From: Rhodovulum sp. ES.010
Lineage (GTDB): Bacteria; Pseudomonadota; Alphaproteobacteria; Rhodobacterales; Rhodobacteraceae
Direction of reading: 5' to 3'
Assembly (NCBI RefSeq): GCF_900142935.1
Contig: NZ_FSRS01000001.1
Location: 2,826,001-2,890,000, forward strand
Length of the DNA: 64,000 nucleotides
In this document: positions 35,255 to 43,884 of the stretch, one piece after another
How the letters are laid out: each line of letters opens with the position of its first letter
How positions within the stretch are numbered: the first letter of the stretch is position 1
Position numbers and translations under genes: made by a program
The notes under the pieces: model-generated
Database searches by the model: none
What the model saw: the letters and a program-made list of their open reading frames with translations, nothing else
What the model was told of the DNA's origin: nothing

Positions 35255-37492
35255 TTGGCGTTCTCCGTGCCCCAAGCGTTCTCCGAAGGATTGATAACAG
35301 GGACGGGTGTCCGTCGTGACTGGGTCGACCTGCGGGACCAGCGCTATCTTCCCAATTTGTCCGTGCTCCGCCACAGGGTTTGGCTCGATCCGCGGCTTGT
35401 GAGCGTCGATGCCGGGACGGGGCTGGAGATACCGGTATTCGGCGTGCGGAACCAGGGAGAGAGCGGGCGTTGCGTGGGGTTTGCGCTCGCCAACCTGATC
35501 GACATCCAGCGCCATCTGCAACGCTTCCGGCGGCCCGATGCACCGGCCGGCGGGCAGGGCGGCGAGGCCGCGCCCGACCGGGACGTCGTGAGCGCCGACA
35601 TGCTTTACCGGATGGCGTATTTTCACGATCGATACCCGGACGCCGAGGAGCAGCTTGCCCCGAGCGGGGAAGGCGTGCGAACCCTGCGCTCGGCCATCAA
35701 GGGCTTCTACCATCACGGCGCCTGCCTCGACTGGCCCGATCCGTCCCCGCGGGGGGAACCGGCACGCTGGCAAAGCACATGTTTCAGTGCCGACAGCCCG
35801 GACCGGGACCGGCTTTTCCCGTCGGTCGAACAGGCGAAGAAGGCGCGCGAGATCGTGCTCGGGGCGTATTTCCGGCTGGCGTCCATTCTGAACCACTTTC
35901 ATGCCGCGCTGAACGAAGCCGAAGCGATCCTCGTGACCGCGAACATCCACGACGGATGGCTCGGCGCCACGCCGGCGACCGGCGGACGGATCGCCTGGCC
36001 GCCGCGCCTCGGGAAGACGGGGACCCATGCGTTCGTGCTGGCGGGCTATGACGAACACGGGTTTCACGTTCTCAACTCCTGGGGGCCTGAATGGGGCGGC
36101 TATCAAGGCCGGGCCGGTCTGGCATTGTGGAGCTACGACGACTGGGCCCGCAACGTGATCGACGGCTGGGTCCTCCGGCTGGGTGTGCGGGCGCCGGCGG
36201 CCTTCGGGGCCACGATCGGCGAAAAGGGCACCAAGGGTCTGGTGGGCGCGATCCAGACGGGGTCGACGCCGTGTCTGGACCTGGTCGGCCATTACATGCA
36301 CCTCGACGACGGGTTCCATATGGCAACCGGGTCGTACCCGTCCTTCCCCGAAAGCTGGGATCGCACGCGCGGCTATCTTGCCGACAAGTTGGATCCGAAA
36401 GCCGACCCCACCGAGGCCGAGCAGAACACGTACCGCGGCCTGCTGCTTTGGATTCCGGGCAGTCTGGAGGGGATCGAGCCGGCCTTCCGGGCCGCGGTGC
36501 AGCGCAAGGCGCCGATCAAGGCGCTGGGCCTCTATCCCTATTCGATCTTCTGGTGCAACAACTTCGTCGAGAAGTCTCTCGAGGTGCTGGAGATCATCTT
36601 TGAAAGCTGCAAGGCCCAGGTCGGGGAAAACGCCGCGCATCTGGACAGCCTGATCGAACAGCGCGTGCAGGGGGTCGGCCGCGCCTTCTGGCGCGACATC
36701 GAGATGAGCGCGCGGCGGGCGGTCAGGGGCACCGGCGAACTGCCTTACGAACCCGACGAGACCGATGCGCCCCGGCGACTCGAGCGCGGCTACCTGGCCG
36801 ACCTTCTGGCCGACATGATGAAACTCAAGGCCGAGACCGGCTGTGAACTGCACCTTGTGGCCGAGGGTGCGGGCGCGCTCGTCTTGCACGAGATGCTGTC
36901 GGTCATCGACGAAGACGCCGGGCTGACGCCCAAGAGCCGCCGGTCTTTCTGCGGCCACGACACACGGGAATTGTTCGACTCGCTTCACCTCGTGCATCCC
37001 GCCATCGGGATGCCCCGCGCGCAGAAGCTGCTGGTACCGTTGATCGCGGACATGAACGGAAAGATCGCGGGCAAGCGCAGGCGGGCGAGCAGGGCGCGGA
37101 GCCCGAACGTCCAGCCGCTTCTCAAGACGAAGATGCGACCGCCGGCCCGGGTCTACATGCCCACGCCGGATCTCGAGGAAGCGGTTCACTTCGGCATTTA
37201 CGGCAAGTCGATTCTGCACCTGGTGGCGCGGTCATTCGAGGATCGCTACCCGGTCCCGGGCGCCGCCGAGAACGCCGACCCGGTCCATCTCCGTGCGCCG
37301 CGGCCGTTTCTCGGCATGGCCGAGATCGCCGAGGACGAAGAGTTCCAGGCGCCCGGCGCGATCTACCGGCTAAACCGCGTCGTGACCCAGACGCATGCGA
37401 ACGATCGCGTCTCGCAGACCGAGCTTAACCGGGACGCGACGATCACGAACAGCATATTCGAGTCGATCAAGGCGATGCGCCGCACGGACTGA
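35255..37492 (+). CDS. Papain-fold (C1) peptidase with C-terminal alpha/beta-hydrolase-like domain
   Basis: 745 residues. The N-terminal ~300 form a C1 papain-like peptidase: Cys73 in NQGESGRCVGFALANL, His258 in THAFVLAGYDEHGFH, and Asn274 in NSWGPEWGG complete the catalytic set. No signal or pro-peptide is visible. The second half looks like an alpha/beta-hydrolase: GLLLWIPGSLEG, and then LHLVAEGAGALVLHEML. In the latter the nucleophile elbow (usually GxSxG) has Gly538 where Ser should be, so this domain is probably catalytically dead. The first codon is uncertain: TTG 35255 is the longest, GTG 35267 possible. It lies 78 bases from the IS630 copy and 23 bases before the next gene, clearly one operon. 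Cytoplasmic location is inferred. Confidence 0.8.
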   Translation: MAFSVPQAFSEGLITGTGVRRDWVDLRDQRYLPNLSVLRHRVWLDPRLVSVDAGTGLEIPVFGVRNQGESGRCVGFALANLIDIQRHLQRFRRPDAPAGGQGGEAAPDRDVVSADMLYRMAYFHDRYPDAEEQLAPSGEGVRTLRSAIKGFYHHGACLDWPDPSPRGEPARWQSTCFSADSPDRDRLFPSVEQAKKAREIVLGAYFRLASILNHFHAALNEAEAILVTANIHDGWLGATPATGGRIAWPPRLGKTGTHAFVLAGYDEHGFHVLNSWGPEWGGYQGRAGLALWSYDDWARNVIDGWVLRLGVRAPAAFGATIGEKGTKGLVGAIQTGSTPCLDLVGHYMHLDDGFHMATGSYPSFPESWDRTRGYLADKLDPKADPTEAEQNTYRGLLLWIPGSLEGIEPAFRAAVQRKAPIKALGLYPYSIFWCNNFVEKSLEVLEIIFESCKAQVGENAAHLDSLIEQRVQGVGRAFWRDIEMSARRAVRGTGELPYEPDETDAPRRLERGYLADLLADMMKLKAETGCELHLVAEGAGALVLHEMLSVIDEDAGLTPKSRRSFCGHDTRELFDSLHLVHPAIGMPRAQKLLVPLIADMNGKIAGKRRRASRARSPNVQPLLKTKMRPPARVYMPTPDLEEAVHFGIYGKSILHLVARSFEDRYPVPGAAENADPVHLRAPRPFLGMAEIAEDEEFQAPGAIYRLNRVVTQTHANDRVSQTELNRDATITNSIFESIKAMRRTD

Positions 37493-37515
37493 TTGCAGAG
37501 GGGAGGACTACAACC

Positions 37516-40500
37516 ATGGCGAAGATCACGGTCGAACAGCTGATGTCGAAGATGGCCAATCTCGGCATCGATGAGGCCGAACTGGCCGAGTATTTCATCG
37601 TCGACGAAGGCGAGTCGGGCGCGTTCGCCCCGCGGCTCAAACTCAACCCGTCGACGGTGCAGATCCCGCGGGGCGCGGAGGCCGAACAACGGACGGCCGC
37701 GCTCATGAACTCGGCCAACTGGTTCGCCCGGATGCATCGCAAGGGACGGTTCCGTGACATTCTTGCGAGAGGATATGATGGCCCCATCATCGTGTCCGAG
37801 GGCGACAGCTGGTTCCAGTATCCGATCCTCCTGAAGGATACGATCGATCACCTGATGGACAGCTATGCCGTCTACTCCCTGGGCGCGGCGGGCGATCTGC
37901 TCAAGCGCATGGCAGACAAGAAGGAGTACCTGCCCGCGCTGCAGGAAACCGGCGCCGAAATCCTCCTGATGTCGGGCGGCGGCAACGACCTGGTGGCCGG
38001 CGGCGCGCTGGCCTCGCATCTGGAGGAGTTCGACCCCGACCTGATGCCCGAGGACTACCTGCTGCCGTCGTTCCAGGCGCTTCTGGACGAGGCGCTTACG
38101 CATTACGGGCGGATGTTCCGGCAGGTGCATCAGGCGCTGCCGCATGTCAGCATCCTCTGTCACGGCTACGACTATCCGGTTCCGAACAAGGATCGGTGGC
38201 TGGGCAAGCCCATGGAATCCCGCGGGATTCGCGACAAGGAGCTGCAGAAGGCGATCGCGGCCGCAATGATGGATCAGTTCAACCGGCGCCTTCGGCGGCT
38301 CGCCCGGTCGATGCCCCATGTCACGTATATCGACTGCCGCGGCACGGTGGGTGACGACCGCTGGTATGACGGCCTGCATCCGACCAGTGCCGGCTATGGC
38401 GACGTCGCGCGGAAATTCGTGCGCGAAATCCAGCGCATCGCCAACGCGCGCAGCGGTCCGCCCATGGTGATCGGGGGGCCGTTCGGCAGCGCAGCGCGGC
38501 TCTCGCGCGCATTGCACGCCCCGGCCGTCAGCGCTGGCGGGCGTCCCAAGGGCCTGTCGCTCCATGTCGGGCTCAATACCGTCGATCCGGGCCACTATGA
38601 CGGTTGGGACGGGCAGCTTACCGCGTGCGAGGCGGATGCGCACGCGATGCAGGGCCTCGCGGTCTCTGAAGGGTTCGAGCCGACCGTCCTGCTGACCCGT
38701 GACGCCACCCGCGCCAATGTCGTCGCCGAGATCGAGCGGGCGGCCGCCACGCTGGAGGGCGGCGACATGTTTCTCTTCACAGTATCGGCGCATGGCGGGC
38801 GCATCCCCGACTTCAACCGGGACGAAGACCACGACGACGACGCCAACCGGATGGACGAGACGCTGTGCCTGTTCGACTTCCAGCTGGCCGACGACGAACT
38901 TTACATGCTCTGGACGAAATTCCGGGCTGGCGTGCGGGTGCTGATGGTGCCCGACACCTGCCATTCGGGCTCCATGGTTAGGTTCGGCCCGACCGCGCCC
39001 GCCGAACTCTTCGGTCGCTCCCTCGAAACCGGACCGAAGGCCCGCTTCATGCCGGATTACGTCGCGGATCGGGTCTGGCGCGCGCACGAGGCGGCCTACC
39101 GGGACGCGTCGAAGTCCTACGGCGCCTTGAAGGAAAGCGTCATGACCAGTCCGCTTTCCTCGCCGATCCGGGCGTCGGTCCTGAACCTGGGCGCCTGCCG
39201 GGACGACCAGTTCGCCATGGATGGCGCGCAGAACGGGGCCTTTACCGGCGCACTTCTGGGCGTCTGGAACGATGGCCGCTTTTCCGGCGACTATCGTGCC
39301 TTTCGTGCCGCCATCGACACGCGGATCGGCAGTCCGAGCCAGACGCCCCAGCTTTTCGAGGCGCTGCTGCGTGATCCCAAGTTCGTCAGCGACCGGCCGT
39401 TCACACTGCAGCCGGAGAGCCGTCCGTCCACCGCGCCGGTTTCCGTGCCGGGCCCCGCTTACGGGGCAGGCGGAGCGGCCTTGAAGGCCGAGGAGGAAGG
39501 CGAAGGCGAGGAGCGCGACCAATTGCCCGACGCGGCGGTGGATGCCATCTTCCAGACGAAGGCGCGCGGCGCGGGATATCGGAACGCCGAGATCGCGCTG
39601 GCCTGTCCCGACTACGCGGAGTTCGACGGCTTCATCAAGAGCTTGGGCCTCAGCCACTTCACCACGGACGAGTTCCTGGTCCTTGGTGGCTCGCACAACA
39701 CCCCCGGCGGGCCGTGCGAGGGCAAGAATACCTATCCGCCACGGCACCTGTGGACGCGCATCGCCAAGACCGCGCAGGTCCTCGACCATCTCCGCGACCG
39801 GTTGGGCAAGCCCATCGCGATCACGAACGCCTATCGCGCGCCAGCTTACAACAGCTGCATCGGCGGGGCCTCGGCCAGCCAGCACATGGAGTTCACGGCG
39901 TTGGATTTCAAAGTCCTGGGCATGGCCGCGCCCGAGGTCGCAACGGCGCTGCGGTGGTTGCGCGACAGGGAGGGCTTCTTCCGGGGCGGGATCGGGCGTT
40001 ACAACAGTTTCACCCATGTCGACACGCGGGGGCACAACGCGACGTGGCCCGCCGCCTTCCGCGACGCCGCGCTTCCGGCCAACTCGCCGTTGCTCGAGCG
40101 CGCACCGCGAGACCTGACGGAGCGGATCGCCGCGCTGCATGCCGTTGAACTGGCCGCGCCACGCAGCCGCCGCGCCGCGAAGACGGTCGTGTCGGCCTAT
40201 TCCCAGCCTGTCAGCCGATCCGGCGAGGCGTTCGACCCGTCCGCCGGGATTGCGGCGCATCAACAGTCGCTCAAGGCCACGGTCAGCGCGTCGAGCGTCA
40301 TTTCCTTCGTCGACAATCTGACCCCCGCCCAGAAGGAGGATGTGCTGCTCTCGACGCTCTTCGCGCAGCGGGCCGCGGATGCGAAGGCGGACGCCGTAAA
40401 GGAGAGGGCGGCCTGGTACGACGTGTACATGAGGATGCTGAGCCTGATGGGATGGGTCCGCGAGGCCGCGCCGTTCGAGGCAAGCCGGAAGATGAAAGGC

Positions 40501-40914
40501 AACGGCAGCTTCGATCAGGTGATCCTCGCGACGCTGGCCCAGGTCGCCACCGGGAACCAGTTCAAGATCGTCGAGAGCGCGATCGGGGCGCTCAAGGGGC
40601 TTGCCGACGACGACGGCAAGATCGAGCTTTTCGACTTCGAGACGTCGAGCACCACCGGCGGCAATTTCCAGATCGGCAGCGCCGAGAACTCCGGCGAGGT
40701 GGTGAGCATGGCGCTGGGCGCGTTCAATTTCACCTACAAGGACCGCAAGCAGAACATCCTCTTCGTGTCCTGGGGCAAGAACGAACTGGACTACTGGCTG
40801 TCTGCGCAGAAGCTGTCCCTCAGCCCGACGATCTACGACGCGGTGCGCGACATCGTGGCGTCGAAGCTGGAGCACACGCGAAAGACGCTCATCGCGGATA
40901 TCGACATCGTCTGA
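37516..40914 (+). CDS. Giant multidomain hydrolase: SGNH esterase - caspase-fold peptidase - M15 peptidase - unknown module
   Basis: 1132 residues behind a strong ribosome site (GGGGAGGA). Residues ~90-310: SGNH/GDSL hydrolase with Ser98 (EGDSWFQYP), Gly/Asn in GGGND (154-158), and Asp285/His288 (YDGLHPTSAGY). Residues ~345-640: caspase/metacaspase fold with dyad His426 (VSAHGGRIPD) and Cys482 (VPDTCHSGSM). A Glu/Gly-rich linker follows. Residues ~690-850: peptidase M15-type zinc domain with His790 and Asp797 (SQHMEFTALDF) and His834 (THVDTRG). Residues ~925-1132: a separate alpha/beta module (WYDVYMRMLSLMGWVREAA...) that I cannot name. All three enzymatic sites look intact. No signal peptide or membrane segment is seen. 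Role unknown; see findings. Confidence 0.85.
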   Translation: MAKITVEQLMSKMANLGIDEAELAEYFIVDEGESGAFAPRLKLNPSTVQIPRGAEAEQRTAALMNSANWFARMHRKGRFRDILARGYDGPIIVSEGDSWFQYPILLKDTIDHLMDSYAVYSLGAAGDLLKRMADKKEYLPALQETGAEILLMSGGGNDLVAGGALASHLEEFDPDLMPEDYLLPSFQALLDEALTHYGRMFRQVHQALPHVSILCHGYDYPVPNKDRWLGKPMESRGIRDKELQKAIAAAMMDQFNRRLRRLARSMPHVTYIDCRGTVGDDRWYDGLHPTSAGYGDVARKFVREIQRIANARSGPPMVIGGPFGSAARLSRALHAPAVSAGGRPKGLSLHVGLNTVDPGHYDGWDGQLTACEADAHAMQGLAVSEGFEPTVLLTRDATRANVVAEIERAAATLEGGDMFLFTVSAHGGRIPDFNRDEDHDDDANRMDETLCLFDFQLADDELYMLWTKFRAGVRVLMVPDTCHSGSMVRFGPTAPAELFGRSLETGPKARFMPDYVADRVWRAHEAAYRDASKSYGALKESVMTSPLSSPIRASVLNLGACRDDQFAMDGAQNGAFTGALLGVWNDGRFSGDYRAFRAAIDTRIGSPSQTPQLFEALLRDPKFVSDRPFTLQPESRPSTAPVSVPGPAYGAGGAALKAEEEGEGEERDQLPDAAVDAIFQTKARGAGYRNAEIALACPDYAEFDGFIKSLGLSHFTTDEFLVLGGSHNTPGGPCEGKNTYPPRHLWTRIAKTAQVLDHLRDRLGKPIAITNAYRAPAYNSCIGGASASQHMEFTALDFKVLGMAAPEVATALRWLRDREGFFRGGIGRYNSFTHVDTRGHNATWPAAFRDAALPANSPLLERAPRDLTERIAALHAVELAAPRSRRAAKTVVSAYSQPVSRSGEAFDPSAGIAAHQQSLKATVSASSVISFVDNLTPAQKEDVLLSTLFAQRAADAKADAVKERAAWYDVYMRMLSLMGWVREAAPFEASRKMKGNGSFDQVILATLAQVATGNQFKIVESAIGALKGLADDDGKIELFDFETSSTTGGNFQIGSAENSGEVVSMALGAFNFTYKDRKQNILFVSWGKNELDYWLSAQKLSLSPTIYDAVRDIVASKLEHTRKTLIADIDIV

Positions 40915-41412
40915 ACATCGTCGGGCCGCAACGCGCGGGGCGCGGGCTCAGGGCTGGTCCACCACCTGCAGGTGCCGGGCCGGCCGGTCCACCTTGTCCA
41001 GGCGAAGGGTGCCGCGCACGAGACTGCGCACCTTTCCTCCACGCTCACGGGCATGCCGTCCTCGGCCAGGTTTCGCGCGCCGTATGGGGGCAGCTCCACC
41101 CCCTGCTTCGTTCGGCCGTCGGTCAAAGCGCAAGGCGTGCCAAGGCGCCTCGCCGGGGCTGCCGCGCCGCACGCTGTCGCACGCCGCGCAATTTTCTAAC
41201 CTTTTGCTTGACCGTCCACGGGCCATGCGCAAATGTTGCCCTCGCACCGGCCCCGATGCGACCTTGGAGGAGGTCCACACTTGGGGCGACGGGAGGAGGA
41301 GAGGGCCTGCAACGGCCCGAAATCGGCCGGCCTGTCCGGCCCGCCATGGTACCGCGAAACCCCCGGAAAACATGGGGAAGAGGCGGCCTGCGGCGTATGG
41401 GAGGAGACATTC
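40915..41412 (+). other. Intergenic region: possible decayed gene and leader of the ligase operon
   Basis: On the minus strand two overlapping frames look protein-like and would join by a shift near 41030: VELPPYGARNLAEDGMPVSVE, then GGKVRSLVRGTLRLDKVDRP ending at 40948. This could be the remains of a short gene, but I do not recognise it. On the plus strand TTGACC at 41208 is a fair -35 element without a convincing -10. The last 150 bases are rich in GGAGG and lead into the CoA-ligase gene. Confidence 0.35.
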
Positions 41413-43575
41413 TTGGCACCTGACGGCACGTCCACGGACGAGCTTTGTTCCATTCCGGCCTATCTCGCGCGGAACGTGCGCCTCTACGGCGACAAACCCG
41501 CTCATCGCGAGAAGGAATTCGGTATTTGGCAATGCTGGACCTGGAGCCAGGCCAATGACGAAATCCGGGCGCTGGCGATGGGGCTGCTGGCCCTCGGGCT
41601 CGAGCGTGGCGAGTATGTGGCGATCATCGGGCGCAACCGGCCGGCGCATTACTGGGCGATGGTGGCCGCGCAGATGTGCGGGGCGATCCCGGTGCCGCTC
41701 TACCAGGACGCGGTGGCCGAGGAGATGGCCTATGTGCTGGACCATTGCGGCGCGCGCTTCGTGGTCTGCGGCGACCAGGAGCAGGTCGACAAGGTCATCG
41801 ACGTCCAGGACCGCGTCCACCACATCGAGCATGTCCTCTACAACGACAAGCGAGGCATGCGGAAATACGACCACACGCATCTGAACTGGCTTAAGGATAT
41901 TGAGGACGAGGGCCGCGCAGGCCATTTGCGTCTAGAGCCCGAGCTGGAGCGGCGCATCGCCGAGCTGGGCTACGATTCGACCTGTGTGATGCTCTACACG
42001 TCGGGCACGACCGGCAAGCCCAAGGGCGTGGTGCTGTCGAACCGCAACATCATCGAGACCGCGAAGGCCTCGGTCGCGTTCGACAATCTTGGCCAGGACG
42101 AAGAGGTTCTGGCCTATCTGCCGATGGCCTGGGTGGGCGATTTCATCTTTTCCATCGGGCAGGCGATGGTAGCGGGGTTCTGCGTGAACTGCCCCGAGAG
42201 CCCCGACACGATGATGACCGATCTGCGCGAGATCGGGCCGACCTATTTCTTCGCGCCGCCCCGCATGTTCGAGACGATGCTGACCAACGTGATGATCCGG
42301 ATGGAGGATGCGGGCGATCTGAAGCACGCGCTCTTTCACCATTTCATGGAGTTCGCCAAGGGCGCCGGCGAGGAATACGGCATGCCCCGCTACCGTAAGC
42401 AGCAGTCGAAGCCGACGCTGCGCCGCCGGGTGCGCTGGATCTATCGCTATGCGATGGGGGTCGGCTTTGCGGTCGAGACCATCGTCGAGAACGCGGTGCG
42501 CGGGTTCTTCGTGCGGCTGCGCCATCCGCTGGAGGCGCGCAAGTATTTCAAGGCGCGGGGGCCTTTGCTGAACCTCTATCCGCAGCCCCTGCGCGACTAT
42601 TTCGAGTATCGCACGGGCGAGGTGCTGATCTACGGGCCGCTCAAGAACACCCTTGGCCTCAGCCGCATCCGGGTGGCCTATACCGCGGGCGAGGCGATCG
42701 GTCCCGAGATCTTCGAATTCTACCGCTCGCTGGGGATCAACCTCAAACAGCTCTACGGCCAGACCGAGGCCAGCGTCTTCATCACCCAGCAGCCCGACGG
42801 GCAGGTGCGGTCCGACACGGTGGGCGTGCCGTCCCCGGGCGTCGAGGTGAAGATCGCCGAGAACGGCGAGGTGTTCTACCGCTCGCCCGGCACCTTCGTC
42901 GAATACTACAAGAACCCCGACTCCACCGCCTCGACCAAGGACCCGGAGGGCTGGGTCGCCACCGGCGATGCCGGCTTCTTCGAGGAAGGAACCGGGCACC
43001 TGCGGATCATCGATCGCGCCAAGGACGTGGGCAAGATGGCCGATGGCAGCCTGTTCGCGCCCAAATATGTCGAGAACAAGCTAAAGTTCTACCCGGATAT
43101 CCTGGAGGCGGTGGTGTTCGGCGCCGGCAAGGATCGCTGCTGCGCCTTCATCAATATCGACCTGACGGCGGTCGGCAACTGGGCGGAGCGCAACAACATC
43201 GCCTATGCGTCCTACCAGGAACTCGCCGGCCACCCGCGCGTGCTGGAGACGATCCAGGCCCATGTCGAGGAGGTGAACGCCTCGGTGGCCGAGGACCCGA
43301 TGCTCTCGGGCTGCCAGATCCACCGCTTCCTGGTGTTGCACAAGGAACTCGATGCGGATGACGGCGAACTGACCCGCACCCGCAAGGTCCGCCGCAACAT
43401 CATCGCCGAGAAATTCGCCGACCTCGTGACCGCGCTCTACGACGGGTCCGGCAGCATCTATACCGAGACCGAAGTCACCTATGAGGACGGCCGCAAGGGC
43501 AAGATCCGGGCGACCCTGGAAATCCGGGATGCCGAGGTGGTGACGCCGAAGCCCGAAGGCCAGGTGGCGGCATGA
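41413..43575 (+). CDS. Long-chain-type acyl-CoA synthetase (AMP-forming)
   Basis: 720-residue ANL-superfamily ligase, making acyl-CoA from a carboxylic acid, ATP and CoA. The P-loop is LYTSGTTGKPKG. Later motifs are LYGQTEAS (substrate/adenylate region), GWVATGDAGFFEEG and the hinge IIDRAKDVGKMADG. An internal ~90-residue insertion with basic helices (RRRVRWIYRYAMG) is common in long-chain ligases of liv-type operons. Start: TTG 41413, because GGGAGGAGA sits 6 bases upstream; the frame is open far upstream without homology. It is the first gene of a seven- to eight-gene transport operon, and its stop overlaps the next ATG. Confidence 0.85.
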   Translation: MAPDGTSTDELCSIPAYLARNVRLYGDKPAHREKEFGIWQCWTWSQANDEIRALAMGLLALGLERGEYVAIIGRNRPAHYWAMVAAQMCGAIPVPLYQDAVAEEMAYVLDHCGARFVVCGDQEQVDKVIDVQDRVHHIEHVLYNDKRGMRKYDHTHLNWLKDIEDEGRAGHLRLEPELERRIAELGYDSTCVMLYTSGTTGKPKGVVLSNRNIIETAKASVAFDNLGQDEEVLAYLPMAWVGDFIFSIGQAMVAGFCVNCPESPDTMMTDLREIGPTYFFAPPRMFETMLTNVMIRMEDAGDLKHALFHHFMEFAKGAGEEYGMPRYRKQQSKPTLRRRVRWIYRYAMGVGFAVETIVENAVRGFFVRLRHPLEARKYFKARGPLLNLYPQPLRDYFEYRTGEVLIYGPLKNTLGLSRIRVAYTAGEAIGPEIFEFYRSLGINLKQLYGQTEASVFITQQPDGQVRSDTVGVPSPGVEVKIAENGEVFYRSPGTFVEYYKNPDSTASTKDPEGWVATGDAGFFEEGTGHLRIIDRAKDVGKMADGSLFAPKYVENKLKFYPDILEAVVFGAGKDRCCAFINIDLTAVGNWAERNNIAYASYQELAGHPRVLETIQAHVEEVNASVAEDPMLSGCQIHRFLVLHKELDADDGELTRTRKVRRNIIAEKFADLVTALYDGSGSIYTETEVTYEDGRKGKIRATLEIRDAEVVTPKPEGQVAA

Positions 43576-43868
43576 CGAGCAGAGAAAAGCTCTTCACCGG
43601 GTACGGTATTCTTGTGGTTGTAGCCTTCTGGATGGCTGGATTTGTCAATCCATCCCAGCACTGGGTTTTTGTGGCAGCAATTTTCTTCGCGCCAATGTGG
43701 GCATTATTGATGGCGGATTCACAGGAGCATGATGGAAGCTCGTCATCGACTTTTGCAGTTCTTCTTTTGACCCCCCTATTCTCACTTTTCTCTTCAGTTG
43801 TAGGGCTGTCGGCTCTTTCTTGGTTATTAGGATTCTTCGGTTTGGGGGGTGCCAAGTTTGCTCCATAG
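43572..43868 (+). CDS. Small membrane protein, AT-rich, unknown
   Basis: 98 residues with three hydrophobic segments (ILVVVAFWMAGFV, WVFVAAIFFAPMWALLMA, and LLSLFSS-like to WLLGFFGLGG). Its ATG overlaps the ligase stop (ATGA), which argues for coupled translation. Base composition is clearly lower in GC than everything around it, with T-rich stretches, so it looks like a recent insertion into the operon. It overlaps the longest possible livG frame, but not the preferred start at 43885. I do not recognise the family. Confidence 0.6.
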   Translation: MTSREKLFTGYGILVVVAFWMAGFVNPSQHWVFVAAIFFAPMWALLMADSQEHDGSSSSTFAVLLLTPLFSLFSSVVGLSALSWLLGFFGLGGAKFAP

Positions 43869-43884
43869 AGAAGAAGACAAATAC

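Noticed and set aside
34856..37219. Long minus-strand frame running from the papain-type gene into the IS630 copy
   Set aside because: Only its last ~60 codons are transposase sequence; the rest mirrors the plus-strand peptidase gene, which has full catalytic motifs.
43849..43884. Longer livG start at GTG 43849
   Set aside because: It would overlap the small membrane ORF and add residues not seen in the family; GTG 43885 gives the usual N-terminus.
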